From: Pleurostoma richardsiae
Lineage: Eukaryota; Ascomycota; Sordariomycetes; Calosphaeriales; Pleurostomataceae
Assembly (NCBI GenBank): GCA_030052745.1
Contig: JANBVO010000002.1
Span: 186,001 to 250,000 of the forward strand
Direction of reading: 5' to 3'
DNA length: 64,000 bases
Shown here: positions 11,748 to 21,225 of the stretch, piece after piece
Layout of the letters: each line of letters starts with the position of its first letter
How positions within the stretch are numbered: position 1 is the first letter of the stretch
Translations under genes and position numbers: made by a program
The notes under the pieces: model-generated
What the model was told of the DNA's origin: nothing
The model's database searches: none
What the model saw: the letters and a program-made list of their open reading frames with translations, nothing else

Positions 11748-13101
11748 ATGTCTGTCCCGGCCTTCTCAGATATCGCCAAGTCGGCGAACGACGTAAGCCA
11801 GCTCTCTGCTCACTGTCCCGATCGGGACAGCTCCCAAACAGAGCAATTCTTTCTCCCTCTGGTCGCGACCAGCTCCTGGAGCAGCAGCTTACAGTCGCAC
11901 ACCTTCTAGTTGCTGAACAAGGACTTCTACCACCTCTCTGCTGGCACCATTGAGGTCAAGAGCAACACCCCAAACAATGTTGCCTTTAAGGTCACTGGCA
12001 AGAGCAGCCACGAGAAGGTCACCAGCGGTGCGGTACGTAAATCCTCCAATGCGATCACCATCGCCAATTTACATGTCGCGACGGAAGACACAGGAGCTAA
12101 CGCAGCATGCGCGCACAGCTGGAGGGCAAATACTCAGACAAGGCTCTCGGTACGACTCACCACCACCACAACCGTCATCATAAGTCCAAGCGCTCCAAGT
12201 CCATTTCCAGCCGACGCTCCTCTCCGACGCTGGTCATCTCCAACATCGGCGGCGAGCGGAGCGGCTGGCCCCTTACGTTCTTCACGTCTCTTTCACCAGG
12301 CTTCGCATCCTTACTGATGTTTTACACCCGGACAGGCCTGACCCTCACCCAGACCTGGAACACCGCCAACGCCCTCGACACCAAGGTGGAGCTGGCCGAC
12401 AGCCTGGCTAAGGGCCTCAAGGCTGAGGGTGTCTTCTCTTTCCTGCCTGCCACCCAGGCCAAGGGCGCCAAGTTCAACCTCCACTTCAAGCAGTCCAACT
12501 TCCACGGCCGTGCCTTCTTCGACCTCCTTAAAGGCCCCACCGCCAACGTCGATGCCGTCGTCGGTCACGAAGGCTTCCTCGCCGGTGCCTCCGCCGGCTA
12601 TGACGTCCAGAAGGCTGCCATCACCGGCTACTCTGCTGCCGTTGGCTACGTCGCCCCCGTCTACAGCGCTGCGATCACCGCCACCGACAACCTGAGCGTC
12701 TTCGCTGCCAGCTACTACCACAAGGTCAACAGCCAGGTTGAGGCCGGTGCCAAGGCCACCTGGAACTCCAAGACCGGAAACACTGTCGGCCTCGAGGTCG
12801 CCAGCAAGTACCGCCTGGACCCCCTGTCCTTCGTCAAGGTGCGTTGCGACAGGCCCTCATGATTGAAGGGCGGATGTGAAGCTGAACCATTCAACAGGGC
12901 AAGATCAACGACCGTGGTGTTGCCGCCGTCTCCTACAACGTCCTCCTGCGCGAGGGTGTAACCTTCGGCATTGGCGCGTCCTTCGACACCCAGAAGCTCG
13001 ACCAGGCCACCCATAAGGTATGTCCAATCAATCTATACACTGTCACCGCCCAGATACTGACTGCTCGGCAGGTCGGCACCAGCTTCACCTTTGAGTCGTA
13101 A
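11748..13101 (+). CDS. POR1: Mitochondrial outer-membrane porin (VDAC)
   Basis: Voltage-dependent anion channel for metabolite exchange across the outer mitochondrial membrane. Six exons in phase: 11748-11792, 11910-12032, 12119-12149, 12336-12838, 12898-13017 and 13072-13101; the protein is 283 aa, standard for fungal porins. The N-terminus MSVPAFSDIAKSANDLLNKD corresponds to the mobile helix. Alternating beta-strand sequence follows (GLTLTQTWNTANALDTKVEL, GYDVQKAAITGYSAAVGY, VFAASYYHKVNSQVEAGAKA), and it ends VGTSFTFES, the closing strand. The eukaryotic porin signature falls in the YHKVNSQ to DPLSFVKGKINDRG stretch. The very strong sequence fit and CT-rich promoter suggest high expression. 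Confidence 0.96.
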
Positions 13102-13415
13102 ATGTCGGGATCTCCAACCGTTCACTGCGGCGGATGATGCAGACATCTCGAGTAGTTCTTCGCGGGCGGATGCCCTGTGTATCATCTCGATCCTAGACGG
13201 TTTTGCTTTCGGATGGACACGTCTCTTGGGAGTGTAAATTAGATGCTGTACAGAATCTAAGTTGACGATTGCAAAATCTCTGTCGATCCGCAAGAGCCAT
13301 ATATTTTGCGATGCTTTTAGCATGCCCCTGGAGCTTAGCTGGATACACTGTCTCCGAACAACTCTTGCGCTCGTATGGCCGTACTGGTTCGGCTCTGTTT
13401 TCCTATCCTGGGTCC
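13102..13415. other. Convergent 3' flanks of porin and J-protein genes
   Basis: About 310 bp between two converging stop codons. It must hold both terminators. No coding signal seen. Confidence 0.5.
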
Positions 13416-14368
13416 TCATGTATCCACTTTCTTCTTCTCGGCGCTCTTCTTCCTCTTCTGCTTCCCGCTCCAGCCGCCGAGGACAAAGTAGGGGAACACG
13501 ACGGCGAAACCAAGGACGCCCAGTATCACGAAGAAGTTGGACGCCATTCCGATGTCCGGCCCGATCCTAGTCCCGTCCGCCCTCCTCGCCGCCCGCCTCT
13601 GATCGACCCAATGCCCCGTCCGCTCGTGGCCCGCCTTGTCGAAGTGCGGAACGTCCTCCTGGTGCCCGAACGGATCCTGCCCGGGGCCCATCCCCCCTGC
13701 CCCTCCCATCTCCGCTCCTGCTCCTCCGCTCGTTGTCCCCCCTCCGGCCCCGCCCGTGCTCTCCTCGTGCGCCGCCTTCCGCTTCGCCCCGTGTGCGCCC
13801 CAGCCGCCGGACCGGAAGAAGCTGGGCGGCGGGCCGGTGAAGGTGCCGCGGCGCTTGCTGAGGCCGGAGGGCGGGCGGCCGCCGGCGGGGCCGGTGCTGT
13901 GGTAGGAGCCGGCGCGGTGCTGGTGATACAGGTGTCCGTGGCGCTCGTGCCGTCGGAGGACGTCGCGGTCGTACTTGAGGCGCTTGTCAGCGTGGCTCAG
14001 CACGCCGTAGGCCTCGCTGATGCGCATGAAGCGCCGGGAGGCGTGCGGGTCGTGGCGGTTGTGGTCCGGGTGGTGCTTCTTGGAGAGGGAATAGAAGGAC
14101 CTGGGGCACGAAGAGCTGGTCAGCTTCTCTCGTCTATCCCAGCTGGGAGATCCAGCAATTGGGCTTGGGGGGGAAGGGCATACTTCTTGATCTCGGCCGG
14201 CGAGGCGTCCGGGTGCACATCGAGGGTCTCGTAGTGGTTTTTGCTGTCGATGTCATCACGGAGGAGGCGTGAGGCGTGGAAGAGTCGTCGTGCGCAGGCG
14301 ACGCCGGCACCGTCCCGCAGGACGTGGGCTGCTGCTGCTGCACGGATCGGGCTGTAACGGAGTGGCAT
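13416..14368 (-). CDS. Mitochondrial membrane-anchored DnaJ (J-domain) protein
   Basis: Type III Hsp40 co-chaperone, predicted to stimulate an Hsp70 through its HPD motif. Two exons on the minus strand, 14368-14184 and 14100-13416, with intron 14101-14183 (GTATGC donor). The protein is 289 aa. The first 35 residues are Ala/Arg-rich with RRLFHASR, a mitochondrial presequence pattern. The J-domain spans about 44-110 with KKHHPDHNRH (HPD at 72-74) and the helix RFMRISEAYGVLSHADKRLKYD. A Gly/Ala/Gly-rich low-complexity linker follows, then one membrane segment (FFVILGVLGFAVVFPYFVLGG, near residue 250) and a lysine-rich tail. No zinc-finger or substrate domain is present. Mitochondrial location is inferred from the presequence. 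It shares a 365-bp divergent promoter with MetAP2. Confidence 0.88.
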
Positions 14369-14733
14369 TCCTCATCCCGAAGGCTGGCTGGTTGAGAGCC
14401 CTGGACGTCCTCCTGGTGAGGGAAGCAAGTGAGAGTTTTAGCTCCTCGGTAGCATCATCCACGAGGCGAGATGTTTACCCCCTGCCGCTAGGCACAGTGA
14501 CGAAATCGATGCGCAAGGGTTCCGGGCGCCGGGAATCGGAGTGTGGCTTGACCCAAGAAGTTTGGCCTCCATGCGCCACATCCCGCCCCTCCAGTTAGGC
14601 GGGAGAGAACAAAAAAAGCTCTGACGCCCTTCCAGTTGACAGGCTCTATGGTGGGGCAAGTTTGATACTTCAGGGCCTGAAGTGCGTGATCTTGGCTTGG
14701 ATTTGCGCACCTCTCCAGGAGGCTCAAGCGAAG
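14369..14733. promoter_or_regulatory. Divergent promoter between J-protein and MetAP2 genes
   Basis: 365 bp between divergent start codons, so the two genes probably share regulatory DNA. I see no recognisable TATA box or named factor site that I would defend. Confidence 0.6.
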
Positions 14734-16242
14734 ATGGCTGCTCAAGTTCCTACCGAGGAGCTGAAGAAGCTCAATGGTAACTTATATGTGTCTACGCGTA
14801 ACAGTGATGTCCCTGACTAACAAGGGCAGTGACCGAGCCTGCCAACCCGGCCGGCAAGGCTGGGGCTAAAGGAGCAGCGAACGGAGACGCGGAGGGCCAC
14901 GACAGTGAGGACTCCGAGGACGAGGCTGAAAAGCACGCTGAGGCCGCGCAGGCCGGGGCTACGACCGGGGCCGCCAAAAAGAAGAAGAAGAAGAAGCCCA
15001 AGAAGAAGAAGAAGGCCCCGACGGCCCAGTCGGACCCTCCACGGGTCCTCGTCTCGCAGCTCTTCCCCAACAACTCGTACCCCGCGGGCGACGAAGTCGA
15101 ATACGTGAATGAGAACCGCTATCGTACCACCAGTGAGGAGAAGCGTCATCTCGACCGCCTGAACGATGACTTCTTGACCGACTACCGCCAAGCGGCGGAG
15201 GTTCATCGCCAGGTGCGGCAGTGGGCACAGAAGAACATCAAGCCCGGCCAGACCCTGACAGAGATTGCCAACGGCATCGAGGACAGCGTGCGTGCGCTTG
15301 TCGGGCACCAGGGCCTCGAAGAGGGTGATGGCATCGTTGCCGGCATGGGCTTCCCGACCGGCCTGAACCTCAACGACTGCGCTGCGCACTATAGTCCGAA
15401 TGCCGGAAACAAGATGGTCCTTGGAGAAAACGACGTCATGAAGGTCGACTTCGGCGTTCATGTTAATGGACGGATCATCGACAGCGCCTTCACCTGGGCG
15501 ATGAACCCGCAGTTTGACAACCTCTTGGCGGCTGTGAAGGACGCAACCAATACTGGAATCAAAGAGGCTGGTATTGATGTCCGCCTGGGAGAGCTCGGTG
15601 CGGCCATCCAGGAAACAATGGAGAGCTACGAGGTCGAGATTGATGGGAAGACCTATCCGGTGAAGTCCATCCGGAACCTGAACGGGCACACCATCCACCA
15701 ATACAGCATTCACGGCGACAAGAGCGTGCCCATCGTGAAGTCGAACGACCAGACCAAGATGGAGGAGGGCGACGTCTTCGCCATTGAGACCTTCGGTAGT
15801 ACCGGAAACGGTTATGTTAGGGACCAGGGAGAGATCTCCCACTACGCCAAGGTCAAGGACGCGCCGAAGGTTGACCTGCGGATCTCTTCCGCGAAGTCAC
15901 TGCTTAATGTGATCAACAAGAACTTTGGCACCCTGCCATTCTGCAGAAGATATCTAGACCGCCTCGGACAGGAGAAGTACCTCCTCGGCGTAAGTACGCA
16001 TCAAGCGCAGTATCGAGGCTATGTTGCTGACAGCCACCGCAGTTGAACAGCCTAGTCCAGAACGGACTTGTCCAGGATTACCCGCCGCTGTTCGATAAGA
16101 AGGGCTCTTACACGGCACAGTTCGAACACGTACGTGGCAATGCCTCTGAAATTTAAGGATGACAGACTTACTAACGAACGTCTAGACTATCCTGCTTCGG
16201 CCGACCGTAAAGGAGGTCATCAGCAGAGGTGACGATTATTGA
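14734..16242 (+). CDS. MAP2: Methionine aminopeptidase 2 (MetAP2)
   Basis: Removes initiator methionine from nascent proteins at the ribosome. Four exons: 14734-14776, 14830-15989, 16043-16129 and 16186-16242; the product is 448 aa. The N-terminus has the MetAP2 hallmark of an acidic stretch ([12 protein letters not shown]) followed by polylysine blocks (two runs within residues 70-90), which bind ribosomes or eIF2 in this family. The catalytic pita-bread fold has the metal ligands in [19 protein letters not shown] (two Asp), [11 protein letters not shown] (His), [10 protein letters not shown] (Glu) and the late QFEHTILLRP (Glu). The protein ends EVISRGDDY, as MetAP2 proteins do. A 341-codon antisense open frame over exon 2 is a shadow of this gene. 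Confidence 0.96.
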
Positions 16243-17235
16243 GCGGCCGATCGCCTTGCGTGTGATTGGCGGAGAAGAACATGCCTAGGGGTCACCTTGG
16301 CCAGCACGAAAAAGGCAGAATTGTAAATACGAATCTAGCATGAGAGAATCAACGCCGGCTTTTTGGGTTACCTAAGATGTTAGGATCTCGACTGTTGATG
16401 CCAATGGACTGTCGTCGATTTCACCTGTGCTTATCAGTTATGTCACGCCTGCAGATCCCTCCGATAGCTGCGGCGGCCGGGTGGCAAGCGAGGGCCGTAT
16501 GGCAACCGGAAGCCATGACGGCACGGTAGTCGATCATGACAGAAGGCGAGCCCGAAGGCGGAAGGACGAAGAAGCCGAATGACGTCCGAGCGCCCCTCAG
16601 CCGGTGCCGCTGACATCGGCCATCCGGAGAAAAACTGGGCCGCGGCGATTCCATAGCACATGAGTACATGGGAAAGTACCCCGTAACTACTCTTTTTTGC
16701 ACATGTCGAAACTCGTCGACGCCTCGAGACCCACTTCTCCAAGTTTAGGAGGTAAGCGGGCAACCCTATTGGCTGGCGGTCATCGATGTCCCGGTCTTGC
16801 CCTTGCTTCATCGGCGCTATACCGGATCGGGAGGCGGTTACGGACCGCAGGAACCTTTATCGCCACAGATTTTCCGGCGTCCTTTCCTGCGATTCCGATA
16901 ACATTTCGCGCCTCAATAAGGAAACAAAATTTCTCTATTAAAATCGCGCCCTCCCCGGCTTCACCGAACCCGGTCTCTCACTTTTACCCCAGACAAACCA
17001 CTCTCCTTAAGACGCACCACCTTGTTTGACGCGCAAGACCTTCATCACCACTGCAATTCCCCATTGCCCACGACTGCAACCAGAAACAAAGCGTTCTGAT
17101 TACTGAGGGCGGAATCCACTCATCCATCCTTCGGGCATACCCCATCTCCGCACCCCGAAGCCGGCGAGGAGAAATCCCACAATCTCTACTTTTTGAGTCA
17201 CGCGAGCAGACGACGCTCAACCCACAACCGCAAAG
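16243..17235. promoter_or_regulatory. Intergenic, MetAP2 3' flank and UPS2 promoter
   Basis: About 1 kb. An inverted CCAAT box (ATTGG) lies at 16768-16772 and the last 250 bp are CT-rich, compatible with the UPS2 leader. Minus-strand open frames here are not supported. Confidence 0.5.
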
Positions 17236-17814
17236 ATGAAGGTCTTCTCGAATACGCACACCTTCAACTACTCCTGGGAGGAGGTGTCGACCGCCAACTG
17301 GCGGAAGTACTGCCCCTGGAACGAGCAGTCCACGCACGTCATCGGCGTCGACACCCTCGCCCGCTCGGTCGACCCGGCCACGGGCATCCTCCGGACGGAG
17401 CGGCTCATCACCTGCAAGCAGAGCGCGCCGGAATGGGTCAAGGCCCTCATCGGTGCCACCGACGAATCCCACGTGTTCGAGACGTCCTACGTCGACCCCA
17501 ACACCAAGACCGTCACCATGGTCTCGTGGAACCTGACCTGGTCGAACCTGCTTAACGTCCAGGAGACCGTTATCTATAAGCCCACCAGCGCCCACCAGAC
17601 GGAGTTCGTCCAGGACGCCAAGATCACGGCGCTCTGCGGCGGCTGGCAGCGGATTAAGAATAAGATCGAGGAGTTCACTGTCTGCCGCTTCCGAGACAAC
17701 GCCATCAAGGGCAAGGAGGGCTTCGAGGCCGTCCTGGCCATGAGCCGGAGGGCCTTCGCCGAGGAGCGTGAGAAGATGAGCATCGCGCAGCAGGCCTTGG
17801 CCATCGCGGCCTAG
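17236..17814 (+). CDS. UPS2: PRELI/MSF1-domain lipid transfer protein, UPS2-like
   Basis: Intermembrane-space protein of mitochondria which, with Mdm35, moves phosphatidylserine between the two mitochondrial membranes in yeast. Single exon, 192 aa, the family length. The PRELI/MSF1 domain covers nearly the whole protein: MKVFSNTHTFNYSWEEV, ANWRKYCPWNEQSTHVIGVD, RTERLITCKQSAPEW, VSWNLTWSNLLNVQETVIY. The SHVFETSYVD and NLT..NLL.V.ETV.Y patterns and the KGKEGFEAVL end fit UPS2/UPS3 better than UPS1; this assignment is from remembered family sequences. The C-terminal 25 residues are a charged helix. It converges on the small unknown gene at 18.4 kb. Confidence 0.9.
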   Translation: MKVFSNTHTFNYSWEEVSTANWRKYCPWNEQSTHVIGVDTLARSVDPATGILRTERLITCKQSAPEWVKALIGATDESHVFETSYVDPNTKTVTMVSWNLTWSNLLNVQETVIYKPTSAHQTEFVQDAKITALCGGWQRIKNKIEEFTVCRFRDNAIKGKEGFEAVLAMSRRAFAEEREKMSIAQQALAIAA

Positions 17815-18409
17815 GCTTGTATACACCATGCTCTCGATCGACTCGTGACATTGTCACACTTACGACTTCAATGCCTACACGATCGAGCCTATCTTCCCAT
17901 CTCCCGAAATGATAGCTCTCCTGAATATTTTTGGCCTTTTTGGCATCATAGCGTGGCTGCATGCGATAGACGCGCTCAACTTGGGGTTGTGTGGTCTTTT
18001 GAAAAAGTTTGCGAAGGCGAGGAAAAGGATGGTTACTTGGTTCTTTGGCGTTCCGAGGCATTTATGGCTTCTCTTCGGAAAGCGATTTGTTAGAGCACAT
18101 GGCAGGAGTTTCGGAATACCCGTTGTAATTTGAAGCCACCGACTAGACGGGCCTTCACGTGGGCATCCGTGGACGGCTCCAGACATATTATAGACGATAG
18201 ACGTCATATGGTCATAGAGGAAATCTACTCTACCCAGTTGTTATAAGATCGTGCACACTATGAACTGTGACTTCTCTTTGACGTACAACATGAATCTTTC
18301 CCTGCAGCCTTCAACAGCTGTATCTGAGTGACTTGCAAATAGCCATCAACCAAAAACGCCCCTATGCTCCTGTCCGACCGATGAACACCTTCCGACTTAA
18401 AAAATTGGA
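17815..18409. other. Convergent 3' flanks
   Basis: About 595 bp, AT-richer than the genes around it, between two converging stops. Open frames on both strands lack protein character. It probably holds the two terminators. Confidence 0.5.
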
Positions 18410-18936
18410 CTATGGCTGCTCTCCTAGTTTCCGCCTAACCTTCGCCCTGTAGACGCCCAGTGCTGCTCTTGTGTCACCGTCCAGCCCATCTGCATCCTCA
18501 TCTACCCTGGCGATGAAGTCCCGAGCCTCGCCGAACCTTCGGAAGAAGTAGAGCTCCTCAACAGCGTGCAACACCTCCTGCGCCACCATCTTGGGGACGT
18601 CCCGTCCCAGTGGGAACTTGATCGCAGACCATATCTGCGCAGAAATAGAACACTGTATAAGCACGGTGCAATAATGGGGTTTGGCCCGGGTTTTCCTCCA
18701 TTTGCTGAAAATCCCGCCGACTGGGGACTTATCCTGACACTCACCTCTCCGTTCTCGACCTTTGCCTGGTACTCCCTCCTCACGGCCTGGAATTCTTCCT
18801 CGGACTGTGCAGTCCGTCCGCTCCTGCTCTGGCCGGCGCTGTCGTCCTTGCGCTGCTTCTGCGGCTCCTCGGCGGCGTCCTCCGAGTCGGACAGGGCGAT
18901 GGCGAGGAAGCCGGCGTCGTCGCTCTCTTCGTCCAT
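18410..18936 (-). CDS. Unknown acidic protein, 138 aa
   Basis: Not recognised. Two exons on the minus strand, 18936-18745 and 18634-18410, with intron 18635-18744 (GTGAGT donor, GCGCAG acceptor, 110 nt); an earlier ATG in another frame is not used. The N-terminal 64 residues are acidic and Gln/Glu/Ser-rich (MDEESDDAGFLAIALSDSED). The second exon encodes a compact, probably helical block: IWSAIKFPLGRDVPKMV, EVLHAVEELYFFRRFGEARDF, then ALGVYRAKVRRKLGEQP. The aromatic and charged repeats there look tetratricopeptide-like or simply helical, and too short to name. The splice keeps frame, which supports a real gene. It is divergent from the kinase gene by 311 bp. Confidence 0.65.
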
Positions 18937-19247
18937 TTGACGTCCCCAGGTGGAGGGCGAACCTCGTGTTCTGAGGAGACACTGTGTTGGGGAGTGTTGC
19001 TAATCCTCTCTTTTTGGTTATTCGTTTCTTGTGACGTTTAGATCAGAAATATTCCGATTTTCCTCTGACATCAATCAACGCCCGGGTGTGGGGCCGCTGC
19101 GGCGCCCGCTCCCGCTGCTGCTTGCCGCCTGTGACGGAGGTTGGGCCGGGCCTCCAGAGGGCAACCTGGATCTTCCCAGCTAACACATCCTCTACACGAC
19201 ATTTGTCCTTTGCATTGGTGACATTGACCGCCCCTTTCCCAGAAGAT
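18937..19247. promoter_or_regulatory. Short divergent promoter region
   Basis: 311 bp between the start codons of the 138-aa unknown protein and the P-loop kinase. Both promoters must fit here. No named site recognised. Confidence 0.5.
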
Positions 19248-20305
19248 ATGGACGATCAAGTCACGAAGCTGGTTGACAAGATCTGGAACAAATACCTCGA
19301 AACGCCTCCAGACAGGCGGCTCTGTGAGTTCTCCCTTGATGCGATTTCTAGAACAAGTCCAAAGCCAGTACCAATGGTAGCTTCCTCTGGTTTGGATCTC
19401 ATGGCCATTGAGAATCCCTCAAGAAAGCAGCCGCCTGCCAAAATATCTAGCCCATAGGACAGTCACAATGAGTGAGGCATTATGCTCAATCACTGTCCAT
19501 CTCAAGTGAGATGTCCAAGAGAGAACCTCATTCTCCTTTCCCGCTCGGACACCCAGCATAGCACCTCTCCTTACGAGCACTCCCTCGTACAGTGGACTAA
19601 TAGTCCACATCAGTGATAGCCATCGCCGGTATTCCCGGCTCAGGTAAGTCTTCCTCCCCGCCCCGTACCAGCCCTCACTAACCGATCTCAGGCAAAACCA
19701 CCCTCGCCCAGATCCTCACCGCACAGCTCAACGCCCGCCACAGCTCCCTCGAGCCCTCCTCATCCCCGTCCCCCATAGCAGTCTACGTCCCCATGGATGG
19801 TTTCCACCTCACGCGCGCCCAGCTCTCCGCCATGCCCGACCCGACCACCGCCCACGCCCGCCGCGGCGCCGAGTTCACCTTCGACGGCGCCGCCTTCCTC
19901 CGCCTAGCTCAGCGCCTGCGCGAGCCCCTGACCGCCAGCTCGCCCGCCATCTTCGCGCCCTCCTTCGACCACGCCGCCAAGGACCCGCGCGAGGACGACA
20001 TCGCCGTGCTGCCGACCCACCGCGTCGCCGTCCTCGAGGGCAACTACCTCGCGCTGGACCGCGAGCCCTGGCGCAGCGCGGCCGCCCTGGCCGACGAGGT
20101 GTGGTTCGTCGAGGTGGGCAGGGACGTGGCGCGGCGGCGGCTGGTCAGGCGGCACCTGGCCGCGGGCATCGCGGCCGACGAGGCCGAGGCGGAGAGGAGG
20201 GCCGACGAGAACGACCTGCGGAACGGGGACGAGATTCTGTCCGAGCGGGTGAGGGCCGACGAGGTCATCGTGTCGAACGAGGATGAGGGCTGGGTCCACC
20301 GATAG
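19248..20305 (+). CDS. P-loop small-molecule kinase (uridine kinase/PRK superfamily, YFH7-like)
   Basis: Predicted ATP-dependent kinase of a small metabolite; the substrate is not known from sequence. Three exons: 19248-19323, 19614-19643 (30 nt) and 19692-20305, with introns of 290 and 48 nt; the spliced protein is 239 aa. Splicing builds LLIAIAGIPGSGKTTLAQ, whose Walker A (GIPGSGKTT, residues 31-39) is split between exons 2 and 3. Further marks are VYVPMDGFHLTRAQL (the DGFH motif of pantothenate/uridine kinase relatives), RRGAEFTFD, PSFDHAAKDP and VLEGNYLALD. It ends with a nucleotide-binding RRRLVRRHL lid region. Fungal relatives are annotated variously as uridine, nicotinamide riboside or pantothenate-type kinases; I do not choose between them. 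Confidence 0.88.
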
Positions 20306-21225
20306 CGAGTGTTCGGGGAGGATGGGAGGATGGAGTTGCGGCCACAGGAGCCTTGGTCGTGACTTGGAAAGGGGGGCAATGGCCCACCACGACCTTCAAC
20401 TTATAGACCTACCGACGGGGAGACTTCCACATAAACTGTCTCGGTAGTCGAATCTTGCCTATTGGCATATGGGACCTAGGAAGGAAGGGCGCTGTCGTCC
20501 TCTCATCGCCATCCCATATACCTTGTGGCGAGCCTGATGTCTCAAACCGAACGGCGACTTGTAAACTAGGAAGAAGCATTGAATTCAGATGTTTCTGTAC
20601 AGAAAGCTACAACACTTGTTTCACGGGATATGAAGGTGACGTTTCTTTCAGATCTATTCGGGTCCATTGTAGTGACGCGTATTCCTCTGTGCCGCCATCC
20701 ACCGGCATGATGGCCGTCTGAAAGACCTAACTCGTTGGGTACGATCCCCTGAGTGACTCATAAATTCTCCAATCTTCGCAAAAGATGTGAAGGATATTGA
20801 GATCCTCTTCTAACCGGCAGATTCCGATAGACCCCAAACGTATACTCACACAGCATCGCCTCCTTCGCCCCATCGCCATTCACCAATGCCGAGTTCAGTT
20901 TGCATCTCTACTCATCATCCAGCCCTGTCTTGTATCTGATATGAAATCCCACAAGGGTAATCTGTACAATGTGGAGGACGCCGGGTCCTCAAATCTTCTC
21001 TGCTCTTCACCCAGCCGAGAAAACTCTGCAGGCTTATCATCTGGAGTTGCTTGGCAATACGAAGCGGAACTTGCCATCCAACTCATATGCTGAACCTGAA
21101 TCGTTGTAGCGCGACGCTTGCAGGCCACGTTGGGCACGCTGGCACGATGTAACTGATACTTGGGAAGTATTCTCCTTGTTCTTGATAGATTGTGGACCAG
21201 AACGAATCCCCTCAGCCGACTGACC
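20306..21225. other. Convergent intergenic region
   Basis: About 920 bp between the kinase stop and the stop of the 817-aa unknown protein. It contains a palindromic GAGTGACTCA at 20751-20760 (includes the AP-1/Gcn4 core TGACTCA), but it sits between two 3' ends, so a promoter role is doubtful. No gene supported. Confidence 0.45.

Noticed and set aside
13269-14234. 321-codon plus-strand open frame
   Set aside because: Antisense to the J-protein exon; Pro/Arg/Ala-rich shadow with no protein features.
14817-15842. 341-codon minus-strand open frame
   Set aside because: It lies antisense to the MetAP2 catalytic exon, and its composition (Val/Leu/His/Arg) is the mirror of that GC-rich coding sequence. 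No domain.
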